From: Sphingomonas sp. BK235
GTDB taxonomy: Bacteria; Pseudomonadota; Alphaproteobacteria; Sphingomonadales; Sphingomonadaceae
Length of the DNA: 64,000 bases
Assembly: GCF_004345855.1 (NCBI RefSeq)
Contig: NZ_SLXN01000006.1
Span: 186,001 to 250,000 of the forward strand
Direction of reading: 5' to 3'
Position numbers and translations under genes: made by a program
Notes under the pieces: generated by a model
What the model saw: only the letters and a program-made list of their open reading frames with translations
Database searches by the model: none
What the model was told of the DNA's origin: nothing
Shown here: in pieces, positions 48,528 through 56,422 of the stretch
Position numbering within the stretch: position 1 is the stretch's first letter
Layout: each line of letters starts with the position of its first letter

Positions 48528-49130
48528 TCATTCGGGTAGGTCAGGGGTTAAATCGGATCCTGCAAGCAGCACCTTCGCTTTCTCAGCGAGTGACAGAAAG
48601 CGCACAGCGTCGTCAGTGGTCACCTCGCCGGTGTTCGCAGCGCTTCTTCTAAGACTACGAAGATCAAAAAGTAGGCGGTAAGTTGCCGGACTTATCAACC
48701 CTTCTTTGAACATTCGATGTGCTCGGTAGCCGAAACTATACCGGCCATAAGAGCCGTCATTTTCCCCGAAAATCGCGGCAGAACGCCTCTTGACCTGCTC
48801 CTCGAGCGACCGCCAGCTCTCAAGTATCGCCGCGCCTGGAGCTATAACCACCAGCTGCTTGAGGCGATCATCCAGCGCTACGAGGCCATCATCCTCTGCG
48901 ATCGCGGGCACGTCGGCCTCGGCTTCAGCAAGCTGTTCGCCGAAATCAACTGAGTTGTCTCCGACCGAAAGCCTTCGGATGCGACTAAGAAGACGGATGA
49001 TCTCTGAGCGGAAGAGGAAGGCGATCCCGAACGCGGCGACGGGCCACGCTAGCGAGCCAACAATTGAGGCGATGAAGGTCAGCCAGTCCATCGCCGCAGC
49101 CGCCTTGTCCGCGTCCGGGTTCACGCTCAC
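48528..49130 (-). CDS. Membrane-anchored protein coupled to the Acb2-like gene (200 aa)
   Basis: The N-terminus has one strong membrane segment (WLTFIASIVGSLAWPVAAFGIAFLFR, about residues 16-41). A basic stretch (EIIRLLSRIRRLSVGD) and a cytoplasmic helical domain follow (EESWRSLEEQVKRR-type LESWRSLEEQVKRRSAAIF, MFKEGLISPATYRLLFDLRS). The domain is reminiscent of uncharacterised DUF4145-like proteins, but I do not claim a match. GTG 49130 overlaps the acb2 stop (GTGA), so the two are translated together. Possible roles are superinfection exclusion or a second anti-defence factor. Confidence 0.65.
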   Translation of the reverse strand: MSVNPDADKAAAAMDWLTFIASIVGSLAWPVAAFGIAFLFRSEIIRLLSRIRRLSVGDNSVDFGEQLAEAEADVPAIAEDDGLVALDDRLKQLVVIAPGAAILESWRSLEEQVKRRSAAIFGENDGSYGRYSFGYRAHRMFKEGLISPATYRLLFDLRSLRRSAANTGEVTTDDAVRFLSLAEKAKVLLAGSDLTPDLPE

Positions 49131-49360
49131 CGGTCGGTGATCCGCACTGGCTGCGCGATCGCGCGGACAGCCCGCATGAACGCCGTCTCGCCCTCGGTCT
49201 GGGCGATCGCAACGTTTCGTTGATCGATCCCGTCGATACTTCTCAGCCGATCGATCATGCCATTGAAGCGCGCCTCAAGTGCTTTGACCTCATTCATCGC
49301 ATCGATCTCGGCCTGCGACAGGTCACGGTAGCCGCTGATCTTCTGGTGCTGGTTGTCCAT
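49127..49360 (-). CDS. acb2: Acb2-like cyclic-nucleotide sponge (DUF7681 type), anti-CBASS
   Basis: A 77-residue protein with the Acb2/Tad1 hairpin-domain pattern: NQHQKISGYRDLSQAEIDAM, NEVKALEARF, IDQRNVAIAQTEGETAFMRA and VRAIAQP. Acb2 proteins form hexamers that bind cyclic di- and trinucleotides and so silence CBASS. Tyr11 and Lys26, which I recall as the cyclic-dinucleotide contacts of phage PaMx33 Acb2, fall at the same numbers here. An AGGAG element lies 6 nt before ATG 49360. It is transcribed opposite to the late genes with the membrane protein behind it, ended by hairpin C. The divergent integrase starts only 28 bp away. Family call is from memory of the motif, not a search. Confidence 0.75.
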   Translation of the reverse strand: MDNQHQKISGYRDLSQAEIDAMNEVKALEARFNGMIDRLRSIDGIDQRNVAIAQTEGETAFMRAVRAIAQPVRITDR

Positions 49361-49388
49361 GCGCCGCTCCTCTTGACCGGATAGTCAT

Positions 49389-50633
49389 ATGCTGACGAAC
49401 GCCGCGGTGAAAGCCGCGCGGCCGCGCGCGGCCGCCTACAAGATCGCCGACGAGCGCGGGCTGCATCTGTTCGTCGCGCCGACCGGCCGCAAGTCGTTCC
49501 GCTGGCGCTTTCGCTTCGCCGGGCACGAGCAGCTGCTGACGATCGGCCAGTGGCCCGAGGTCTCGCTCGACGCCGCTCGGGCGCGCGCCGAGGATGCGCG
49601 CGAGCAGCTCGGCCGGGGCGTGGATCCGCGGACGGTCGCCACGGCTATGACCTTCGAGCGCGCGGCGCGCGCCTGGCACGCGCAGCAGCTCGCCGGGTGG
49701 ACGAAGGTCCACGCCGACGACGTGCTCGCCAGCCTTGAGGCCGACGTGTTCCCGCAGCTAGGTGCGGCCGAGCTCGACGCGATCGACTCGCCGGCGGTGC
49801 TGCGGGTCGTCCGCTCGATCGAGCGGCGCGGCGCGATAGTCACCGCCTCGCGCGTGCGGCAGCGGATCTCGGACGTGTTCGCGCTGGCGATCAGCGAGGG
49901 CTGGTGCTCGATCGACCCCGCGGCCGTCGTCGGCCGCGCACTGGCGCCGGCGCCGGCGCCGCGGCACCAGCCGGCGGTGACGACGATCGCCGAGGCGCGC
50001 GAACTGCTCGCCGCGGCCGAGCAGGTCGGCGCCGGCGCGGCGGTGAAGCTCGCCTCGCGCTTCCTCGCGCTCACCGCGGTGCGGCTGGCAATGGTGCGCG
50101 GCGCGCGTTGGTCAGAGATCGAGGACCTGGACGGCGTCGAGCCGCTCTGGCGCGTACCTTCCGCGCGGATGAAACTCGCGGCAGCGAAGAAGCGCGACGC
50201 GGCGAACGACCACCTGGTGCCGCTGGCGCCGGCCGCGGTCGACGTCCTGCGCGCCGCGCGCGCTCTGCGCGTTGCCGATATGCATTCTGCCGATGCGAAT
50301 ATGCATGCTGCGGATGCGGATCGCGACGCCGGTGAGCTGATCTTCCCGGGCCGTGGCGGCGCGGCGCCGATCGGCGAGGGCGCGATCGGCGCGCTCTATG
50401 ATCGCGCGGGCTTCGCGCGGCGCCATGTCCCGCACGGCTGGCGCGCCACCTTCTCGACGATCCTCAACGAGCAGGCGCCGGACCAGCGCGGCGCGATCGA
50501 TCGCGCCCTTGGCCACGTCCTCAAGCGGGAGGACGGAACCACGGCCAAGGTGGAGAGCGCGTACAACCGCGCCCAGCAGCTCGCGCCCCGCCGGCGACTA
50601 TTCGAGACTTGGGCCGAGATCCTGACGGGCTGA
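49389..50633 (+). CDS. P4-type tyrosine integrase, first copy
   Basis: A 414-residue recombinase with the DUF4102 N-terminal arm-binding domain (LTNAAVKAARPRAAAYKIAD) and a catalytic domain. Arg is in LTAVRLAMVRGARWSEIED, His-x-x-Arg in VPHGWRATFS, His in ALGHVL, and Tyr in SAYNRAQQL. All catalytic residues are present. It is a clear paralog of the right-end integrase but on the opposite strand. It is ended by a strong terminator. Only 28 bp separate it from acb2, so its promoter must lie inside acb2 or it is leaderless. A Met/Ala/Asp-rich insert (DMHSADANMHAADADRD) is unusual. Confidence 0.85.
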   Translation: MLTNAAVKAARPRAAAYKIADERGLHLFVAPTGRKSFRWRFRFAGHEQLLTIGQWPEVSLDAARARAEDAREQLGRGVDPRTVATAMTFERAARAWHAQQLAGWTKVHADDVLASLEADVFPQLGAAELDAIDSPAVLRVVRSIERRGAIVTASRVRQRISDVFALAISEGWCSIDPAAVVGRALAPAPAPRHQPAVTTIAEARELLAAAEQVGAGAAVKLASRFLALTAVRLAMVRGARWSEIEDLDGVEPLWRVPSARMKLAAAKKRDAANDHLVPLAPAAVDVLRAARALRVADMHSADANMHAADADRDAGELIFPGRGGAAPIGEGAIGALYDRAGFARRHVPHGWRATFSTILNEQAPDQRGAIDRALGHVLKREDGTTAKVESAYNRAQQLAPRRRLFETWAEILTG

Positions 50634-50795
50634 CCGCGCCGCGAACGCCGCGCACGGGGCGGTTGGCACCATTCGTGCTCCATCCCCCCCAGGCAGCATC
50701 GGGGCGGCGCAAGCCGCCACGTCCGACCGCCGAGCCTAGGCGATCGTTCGGAGGCGGTGGGACCTCTCAGCGCGGGGGGATGATCAAATCTGCGC

Positions 50796-50826
50796 ATGGG
50801 GTCGCCTCAGCGACCCCATTCCTTTT
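50796..50826 (+). terminator. Strong rho-independent terminator
   Basis: ATGGGGTCGC (50796-50805) pairs exactly with GCGACCCCAT (50810-50819) around CTCA, followed by TCCTTTT. It follows the first integrase gene on the plus strand and also separates it from the convergent Rep-like gene. Confidence 0.8.
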
Positions 50827-51580
50827 ATCCTTGAACCCCTGAGAGGGGATACTGACCGGATGGCGGACTCGCGCTTGCTTCTTCCGCGCGACGGTCGAGC
50901 CCCGCTTCCATCCGGGCGAGGACGGCTCGCATCTCGGGGTTCGACGGCATAGGCCGGGCAGGCGGCGCGCCTGGTGGCGGCTGTGTGCCCTCGCGTCGCA
51001 CCCGGCGCCGTGCGAGGAGATCGCGCAGTCGCTGCGCCACCCGGGCTGGCAGCCCCTCGGGCGTGAAGAAGTAGGCGTTGGAGATCTGGCGGCGCTGCGG
51101 GCCGAACACGCCATCGGCGCCGGTCTTCTCCGTGCGGCGCACCCAATCGAGGATCCCCAGCCGCTTGAGCTGCGCCAGAGCACGGATGACCGTCCCACGC
51201 GCGACGCGAGCCGCGCGAGCGATAGTGTCGATCGCCGGGTCGAGACGCCCGGTCTTGAAGTCGACCGCAACGCCGCCGCGGCGCCCGAGCAACGTCTCGA
51301 GCACGCGCATGCCGTGCAGGCCGAGCGGCCGCGCGCCGCCGCGCTGCCGCTCCTGGTCGTCCCACTCGGCTACGACCTTCAATAGGCAATCGATCCACCC
51401 GAGCGCGCCAGCCGTCGTGCCATCGCCGATCGGCCGATAGACCTGAGCCCGGCGATCGCGGGCGTCGACGCTACCGCGCCGCACCTTCCGATCGGCGCCG
51501 CGCTCGGTGTTGCCAGCGAGTCGGGCGGCGAAGCCTTTCATCACCAGCTTCGTCTGCCGCGTCATCGAGGCCGCGGTCAT
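50825..51580 (-). CDS. Winged-helix replication-initiator-like protein (251 aa)
   Basis: The central region (LGLHGMRVLETLLGRRGGVA, DTIARAARVARGTVIRALAQ, LKRLGILDWVRRTEKTG, NAYFFTPEG) is a winged helix-turn-helix as in small Rep/DnaA-like replication proteins of alphaproteobacterial plasmids and phages. The N-terminal 60 residues are basic; the C-terminal 60 are Pro- and Ala-rich. It starts 16 bp after the second integrase stop on the same strand, so the two are likely co-transcribed. It is the best replication candidate in the prophage; a transcription regulator is the alternative. Confidence 0.65.
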   Translation of the reverse strand: MTAASMTRQTKLVMKGFAARLAGNTERGADRKVRRGSVDARDRRAQVYRPIGDGTTAGALGWIDCLLKVVAEWDDQERQRGGARPLGLHGMRVLETLLGRRGGVAVDFKTGRLDPAIDTIARAARVARGTVIRALAQLKRLGILDWVRRTEKTGADGVFGPQRRQISNAYFFTPEGLPARVAQRLRDLLARRRVRREGTQPPPGAPPARPMPSNPEMRAVLARMEAGLDRRAEEASASPPSGQYPLSGVQG

Positions 51581-51596
51581 GCGCGGCCCCCGACGA

Positions 51597-52865
51597 TCAG
51601 GCGTGCTGCCGCTTGCCCTCGAGCAGCGTCTCCGGCGGAGCTAGGCCCTCCGTCAGCATGTCCGCCCACTCCTGCGCGATTGCGCGCCGGCGAGGCATGT
51701 AAGCGGCGCGATTGTACGCAGCCTCGACACCCTCCGGGACGTGAGCGAGCATCAGGTCGATTACCGCGCGATCGCCATCCTGGCCGCGATCCTTTGCCAG
51801 CTCGTTCATCACCGTCGAGAACGTTGAGCGCCAGCCGTGCGGCACATGCACCCCGGAGTACCCCGCCTCGCGGTAGGCCTTGCTGAGCGTGCTGTCGCTG
51901 ATCGGCTTCCGCGAATTGCGGACGCTGCGAAAAACGAGCCCCGGGTTGTCCTTGCCCGAGAACGCGATTGCGATCTTCACCGTCTCGACCGCCTGGCGCG
52001 AGAGCGGCACGACGAACTCGAAAGCCGCATCCCGCTTCCGCTCGACCCCGAGCTTCATCTTGGCCGCCGGCACGCGCCAGATAGGCTCGGCTCCGTCCAG
52101 CTCCTCGAACTCGTGCTTCTCGGCCATCCGTAGCGTTGCCGAGCGCACCGCGGTGAGCGCCAGCAGCCGCGAGGCGAGCTTCGTCAGCGGGTGCCCCGGC
52201 TGCCGCTCCGAATCGGCCAGGACCGCCTGCGCCAGCTTGATCGTGCGCGCCGCCGGGAACTTGCCCTTCGTCTTGCGCCCGAGCGCCCGCTTCGTCACCG
52301 CCGCGGGATCCGCCGGCGCGATGCCGCCCGCGATCGCTCTCGCGAAGACCTCCGAGATCCGCTGCCGCACGCGGTGCGCCGTCTCTACGGCGCCGCGCGC
52401 CTCGATCGGCCGCAGCACCTCGAGCACCAGCGGCGTCGTCACCGAGGCGATCGGCAGCTTGCCGATTCTCGGGAAGACGTCGTTGACGAAGCTGTTGAGC
52501 ACGATGTCCGCGTAGCGCTTCGACCAGCCCGCCTTCTGGCTGGCGTGCCACTCGCGCGCGATCGTCTCGAAGTTGCTGCCGGCCATCGCTGTCTGCTCGG
52601 CCGCTCGCTGCCGCTTCGCCACCGCCGGGTCCGCGCCCTCGCGCAACGTCCGCGCCGCGTCCTCGCGCAGCTCGCGCGCCTTGGAGAGCGAGATCTCCGG
52701 GTACCCCCCGAAGACCAGGCGCTTCTCCTTGCCCCCGACGCGGTACTTCCAGCGCCACGACTTGAAGCCGCTCGGCAGCACGTAGAGGTAAAGCCCTGCG
52801 GCATCCCCGAGCTTGTACGGCTTGTCCTTGGGGGCAGCCTTCCGGCAGGTTACGTCCGTCAGCAA
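51597..52865 (-). CDS. int: P4-type tyrosine integrase, second copy, next to the attachment site
   Basis: A 422-residue integrase. The DUF4102 domain (PYKLGDAAGLYLYVLPSGFK) precedes the catalytic domain with Arg in LTAVRSATLRMAEKHEFEEL, His-x-x-Arg in VPHGWRSTFS, His in LAHVPE, and Tyr in AAYNRAAYM. Located beside tRNA-Tyr, it is the probable integrase of this prophage. I place the start at TTG 52865, where the P4-type N-terminus begins and which leaves three arm-type repeats (52869-52910) outside the gene; ATG 52955 would include them in the coding region. Confidence 0.88.
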   Translation of the reverse strand: MLTDVTCRKAAPKDKPYKLGDAAGLYLYVLPSGFKSWRWKYRVGGKEKRLVFGGYPEISLSKARELREDAARTLREGADPAVAKRQRAAEQTAMAGSNFETIAREWHASQKAGWSKRYADIVLNSFVNDVFPRIGKLPIASVTTPLVLEVLRPIEARGAVETAHRVRQRISEVFARAIAGGIAPADPAAVTKRALGRKTKGKFPAARTIKLAQAVLADSERQPGHPLTKLASRLLALTAVRSATLRMAEKHEFEELDGAEPIWRVPAAKMKLGVERKRDAAFEFVVPLSRQAVETVKIAIAFSGKDNPGLVFRSVRNSRKPISDSTLSKAYREAGYSGVHVPHGWRSTFSTVMNELAKDRGQDGDRAVIDLMLAHVPEGVEAAYNRAAYMPRRRAIAQEWADMLTEGLAPPETLLEGKRQHA

Positions 52866-52868
52866 CCG

Positions 52869-52910
52869 GTGCCCCCAGGCTGGCAAACTCGTGCCCCCAA
52901 AGTGCCCCCA
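52869..52910 (+). promoter_or_regulatory. Right-arm integrase binding repeats
   Basis: GTGCCCCCA at 52869-52877, 52891-52899 and 52902-52910, spaced 22 and 11 bp, thus on one face of the helix. They lie between the integrase start and the attR core, in the same orientation as the left-end copies. Confidence 0.6.
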
Positions 52911-53024
52911 GAATCGTCGCGCTGCATCGATGTTGATTGCGACCAAATGAGACAACGGACAAGCCTTCCCACGAGGGGAATGACCCGTTTCTGAGGTTGT
53001 CTGAGATGACCCGGAACGAAGGGG

Positions 53025-53039
53025 TGGTGGAAGGGGCTG
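53025..53039 (-). repeat. attR core inside tRNA-Tyr
   Basis: TGGTGGAAGGGGCTG on the plus strand, equal to attL. It is the last 15 bases of the tRNA gene including the encoded CCA, so integration rebuilds a complete tRNA. Confidence 0.87.
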
Positions 53040-53110
53040 GATTCGAACCAGCGTACACTTGCGTGGGCAGATTTACAGTCTGCTGCCTTTAACCACTCGG
53101 CCACCCTTCC
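53025..53110 (-). tRNA. tRNA-Tyr (GTA)
   Basis: An 86-base gene on the minus strand. The acceptor GGAAGGG pairs with CCCTTCC before A and an encoded CCA. The anticodon loop reads CTGTAAA (anticodon GTA). The long variable arm of class II tRNAs is present, and the T-loop is GTTCGAATC. It reads as functional after phage integration. The 5' end faces rlmB and host DNA. Confidence 0.97.
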
Positions 53111-53323
53111 ACGAGCGGCGCTGTCGAAAGCGAGGGCGCCCAATGCCCGCGCTCGCCCGGCCTGTCAACGCCTTCCGTCCCGCCTTTTCGCGAGCACCGC
53201 GGCGGTTGCGTCCCGGCGCGCGCGCGCATAGCGTCCGCCGCACTCCCTCCCATCGCCGGAAAGCTCCCTCGTCATGTCGCGTCGTTCGCTCGCCTCTCTC
53301 ACCGCCCGCCGGAGTCGCGGCTG

Positions 53324-54073
53324 ATGGCGCGGCGCGGACATCGGCCGAGTCAGCAACAGGGCAATCGCACGCGGCTGTGGGGGCGCCATCCCGTGCTCGC
53401 CGCGCTCGCGAACCCGCAGCGCACCGTCCGCAAGGTCTGGGGCACGCGCGAAGCGCTGGGGTCGCTCGATCTGCCGCCGGTGCTGCCGATCGTCTTCGCC
53501 GAGGCGCCCGATCTCGGCCGGCTCGTCCCCTCCGACGCGCCGCACCAGGGGCTGGTCGCGGAGGTCGACCCGCTCGAGGACGTGTGGCTCGGCGACCTGC
53601 TGGAGGAGGGGCGCGAGGACCAGCGCCCGCTCGTCGTGCTGGATCAGGTGACCGACCCACACAATGTCGGCGCGATCCTGCGCTCGGCGGCGGCGTTCGA
53701 CGCGCTCGGCATCGTCACGCAGGACCGTCACGCGCCGCCTGAATCGGGGGCGCTGGCGCGTGCCGCCTCGGGCGCGCTCGAGACGGTGCCATGGGTGCGC
53801 GTGGTCAATCTCGCGCGCGCGCTCGACGAGATCGGTGAGGCCGGCTTCTGGCGCATCGGGCTGACCGGTCACGCGACGCAGACGCTGGCGCAGGCGATGG
53901 GCGCCCAGCGCGTCGCGATCGTGCTCGGCGCCGAGGGCGAGGGCATGCGCCACAACACCGAGGCGCATTGCGACGAGCTGGCGCGGCTGCCGATCTCGGC
54001 CAAGGTGGAGAGCCTCAACGTCTCCAATGCCGCCGCGATCGCGCTCTACGCCGCGGCGGCGCGGGTGGGGTAA
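53324..54073 (+). CDS. rlmB: 23S rRNA (guanosine-2'-O-)-methyltransferase RlmB
   Basis: A 249-residue SPOUT methylase. An N-terminal L30e-like RNA-binding domain (RLWGRHPVLAALANPQRTVR) is followed by the knotted domain with motifs VVLDQVTDPHNVGAILRSAA (Asn and Arg), VAIVLGAEGEGMRH and LPISAKVESLNVSNAAAIAL. It methylates G2251 in the ribosomal P loop (E. coli numbering). The gene follows tRNA-Tyr in the opposite direction. Confidence 0.92.
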   Translation: MARRGHRPSQQQGNRTRLWGRHPVLAALANPQRTVRKVWGTREALGSLDLPPVLPIVFAEAPDLGRLVPSDAPHQGLVAEVDPLEDVWLGDLLEEGREDQRPLVVLDQVTDPHNVGAILRSAAAFDALGIVTQDRHAPPESGALARAASGALETVPWVRVVNLARALDEIGEAGFWRIGLTGHATQTLAQAMGAQRVAIVLGAEGEGMRHNTEAHCDELARLPISAKVESLNVSNAAAIALYAAAARVG

Positions 54074-54083
54074 GATCGGTTCA

Positions 54084-54303
54084 CGCGACGACGCGATGAC
54101 GCGAAGAAGAAGGTCGGTTCACGCGGAGGCGCGGAGGCGCAGAGAGGGAGCGCGCGGCAGCAGTGTCGCGCTCCGATCGCGGGCGCAGGCGACGGTCGTC
54201 GATCGCGGCTCCCCTCCGCGTCTCCGCGCCTCCGCGTGAACATCCTTCTGGCGCTACGCGCCGTTTCCCGGCCCCGACCTCTTCGCGTCGTCGCGTCGTC
54301 GCG
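54084..54303. repeat. Nested inverted-repeat element between rlmB and ferredoxin
   Basis: An outer pair, CGCGACGACGCGATGACGCG at 54084 onward and its near complement ending at 54303 (24 bp), encloses an inner pair: GTTCACGCGGAGGCGCGGAG at 54117 onward and its complement 54213-54241. It fills the gap between convergent genes and looks like a dispersed intergenic element. Confidence 0.7.
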
Positions 54304-54333
54304 CCAACCCATCCACCCGATCGCAGGACAGCC

Positions 54334-54651
54334 TCAGTCGTCCGCGCCGACGCGCACGCGCAGGCCGTCGAGCGCCGGACCGAACTCGATCTGGCACGAC
54401 AGCCGCGAGGTCGAGTCGCGGTCGCTCGTCGCGTCGAGCAGGTCGTCCTCGTCCTGGCTCATCGGCGGCAGCAGCGCGACGAAGGCGGGGTCGACGTGGA
54501 CGTGGCAGGTGGCGCAGCTGCAGCAGCCGCCGCACAGCGCCAGGATCTCGTCGATCCCGGCCTCGCGGATCACCTCCATCACCGACAGGCCGGCGGCGCC
54601 GTCGATCTCGCGTTCTTCCCCCGCGCGCGTCTCGACGATAAGCTTGGGCAT
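54334..54651 (-). CDS. 2Fe-2S ferredoxin (adrenodoxin type)
   Basis: A 105-residue electron carrier. Cluster ligands are Cys40, Cys46 and Cys49 in ALCGGCCSCATCHVHV, and Cys86 in RLSCQIEF, which is the adrenodoxin-type spacing. Extra cysteines at 43 and 44 are unusual. It probably serves a cytochrome P450 or Fe-S assembly. It begins at ATG 54651, 54 bp from the divergent glycosylase gene. Confidence 0.9.
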   Translation of the reverse strand: MPKLIVETRAGEEREIDGAAGLSVMEVIREAGIDEILALCGGCCSCATCHVHVDPAFVALLPPMSQDEDDLLDATSDRDSTSRLSCQIEFGPALDGLRVRVGADD

Positions 54652-54705
54652 GTTGGTCTCCACCGAAAATCGCCCGATCCATGCCGTTTGCGCCGGGGCC
54701 GCGCA

Positions 54706-55332
54706 ATGGGGCTGAGCGCCGCCGCGCTCACCGCGGGGCTCGATTCGCTCGCCGCGATCGAGCCGGCCTTCGCCGCCGCGATCGCGCGCGTCGGCTATCC
54801 CGCGCCGCGTATCCGCGCCACCGGCTATGCCACGCTGCTGCGCACGATCGTCGGCCAGCAGGTGAGCGTGCGCGCGGCCGACTCGGTGTGGCGCAAGCTC
54901 GCCGAGCGCGGTGATCCCGGCGACCCGGCGCTGGTCACTGGGCTCAGCGACGAGGAACTGCGCGCGTGCGGCTTCTCGCGGCAGAAGACGGGCTATGCGC
55001 GCAGCCTCGCCGGGCTCGTCACCGCCGGCGCGCTCGACCTCGCCGCCTTGCCCGCCGATAACGAGGAAGCGATCGCGCAGCTCGTCGCGGTGAAGGGCAT
55101 CGGGCGCTGGTCCGCCGAAGTGTATCTGCTGTTCGCCGAGGGGCGCGCGGACATATGGCCCGCGGGCGACCTGGCGGTGCAGATCGAGGTGGGGCGGATC
55201 CTCGGCCTGCCCGAGCGGCCGAGCGAGCGGCTGACGCGCGAACTGGCGGAGCCGTGGCGGCCCTATCGCGGCGCGGCCGCGATCTTCACCTGGCATCATT
55301 ATGGTGCGGGGGCGGACGCGGCGCCGGTGTGA
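54706..55332 (+). CDS. DNA-3-methyladenine glycosylase II (AlkA-type)
   Basis: A 208-residue HhH-GPD glycosylase. The helix-hairpin-helix is VAVKGIGRWSAEVYLLFAEG, and the catalytic Asp is in IWPAGDLAVQ. TLLRTIVGQQVSVRAADSVW is the usual DNA-wedge region. It removes alkylated bases in base-excision repair. The N-terminal AlkA-specific domain is absent, as in the short bacterial form. ATG 54706 is the first start that gives the family N-terminus. Confidence 0.88.
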   Translation: MGLSAAALTAGLDSLAAIEPAFAAAIARVGYPAPRIRATGYATLLRTIVGQQVSVRAADSVWRKLAERGDPGDPALVTGLSDEELRACGFSRQKTGYARSLAGLVTAGALDLAALPADNEEAIAQLVAVKGIGRWSAEVYLLFAEGRADIWPAGDLAVQIEVGRILGLPERPSERLTRELAEPWRPYRGAAAIFTWHHYGAGADAAPV

Positions 55333-55351
55333 CGCGCGTCCAGGCGACGGT

Positions 55352-56167
55352 TCAGGCGGTGCGCAGCCGGCGACGGGCGCGTGGCGGGACGCGGAGCCAG
55401 CCCTCCGCCAGCGCGCCGGCGGCGATCAGCGCGCCCAGCGCGAACAGCAGCGGCGCCGGCACCGCGAGCGTGGCGAGCGCTATTCTCTCCCACCCGGCGC
55501 TCGCGCCGAGCGTCTCGAACAGCAGCGACTGGAGCAGCAGTGACGCGGCGGTGGCGAGAAAGGCGCCACCGCCCGGCCGCTGCCGCGACAGGACGAGCGC
55601 GCCGGCCACCGCGACGATCATCCCCAGGTGGACCGACAGCGCGAAGCCCGACCGCCCGGCGATCTGCCAGTCGAAGAAGCCGGGGACGAGCGGGAACAAC
55701 CGTCCAAGGATTGGCGGCAGCACCAGCAGCGCGGTGGCGAGCATCGCCGCGGCATGCGCGCGCGGCACGCGCCGCGCGAGCAAGGCGGCGCGGACCAGCG
55801 CCACGAAGGTGACCAGCGCGACCAGGTCCACCAGCGCGAGTCGCACCGCGAAGGCGGCGTGGAACGGGTCGCTCCGGCTCGCGAACAGCGCAACGCCGCC
55901 CTGGAGCGCGGCGAGGCTCGCCCCGGCGAACAGCGGCACGATCACGAACAGCGCCATCCCCGCGGCGCGATGGAGCGCGAGACGCTGGTCGTGGATCGAC
56001 CAGAGCTGGAGCGCGAGCAGCATCAGCCAGACGGTCGCGCTGATCCCATGCGCGTGGAGCGCGAGCGGCGCGGCACGCAGCGCACCGAAATAGCCCGGCC
56101 AGAACGCCAACAGGATCAGCGGCAGCAACAGCGCGACCGCCGCCCAGCCACGACGATAAGGCATCAT
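55352..56167 (-). CDS. Multi-pass membrane protein of unknown function (271 aa)
   Basis: About seven to eight hydrophobic segments (VALLLPLILLAFWPGYFGAL, ISATVWLMLLALQLWSIHDQ, GMALFVIVPLFAGASLAALQ, and others). The early GALRAAPLALHAHGISATVW stretch with paired His and LALHRAAG suggests a heme-free DUF-type membrane family, but I do not recognise it. It is convergent with the glycosylase gene and ends 20 bp from it. Longer in-frame starts run through the neighbouring promoter region and are rejected. Confidence 0.72.
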   Translation of the reverse strand: MMPYRRGWAAVALLLPLILLAFWPGYFGALRAAPLALHAHGISATVWLMLLALQLWSIHDQRLALHRAAGMALFVIVPLFAGASLAALQGGVALFASRSDPFHAAFAVRLALVDLVALVTFVALVRAALLARRVPRAHAAAMLATALLVLPPILGRLFPLVPGFFDWQIAGRSGFALSVHLGMIVAVAGALVLSRQRPGGGAFLATAASLLLQSLLFETLGASAGWERIALATLAVPAPLLFALGALIAAGALAEGWLRVPPRARRRLRTA

Positions 56168-56422
56168 CGTCCTCCCCGAACGGAAACCGGGCGGCGCCCC
56201 CGCGTCGCCGCGAAGGCGCCGCCGCGTCTCCCCTCTGATGCAGGATGATATCGGTTCCGCATCGGCGCGGATTGGAAGAAGTCGCGACTTTCCCGTGCAA
56301 TAGTTACAAGTTCGCGCCCGATCGGGTCGGCGCCGCGCCGTTGCCGCCGAAATGCAACAGAAGTTCAGCGTTGCTGACACATCGGCTTGGCACAGCCGTC
56401 GCGGCGACGCGGCGGGGGGCTG

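Larger units (their letters stand above)
10732..53039. mobile_element. Intact-looking HK97-like siphovirus prophage in tRNA-Tyr
   Basis: About 42.3 kb bounded by a 15-bp direct repeat. The right copy is the 3' end of tRNA-Tyr; the left copy is the displaced tRNA end. The segment has a lysis-lysogeny switch at 14.7 kb, packaging and head genes at 22.5-30.5 kb, tail genes at 30.6-43.2 kb, lysis genes at 43.2-44.9 kb, and P4-type integrases at the right end. Every structural class needed for a siphovirion is present without an obvious break, so it may be inducible. Replication genes are thin: only a Rep-like winged-helix gene and small early proteins are seen. It carries two accessory loci, at 16.7-19.5 kb and 48.5-49.4 kb. 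Confidence 0.92.
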
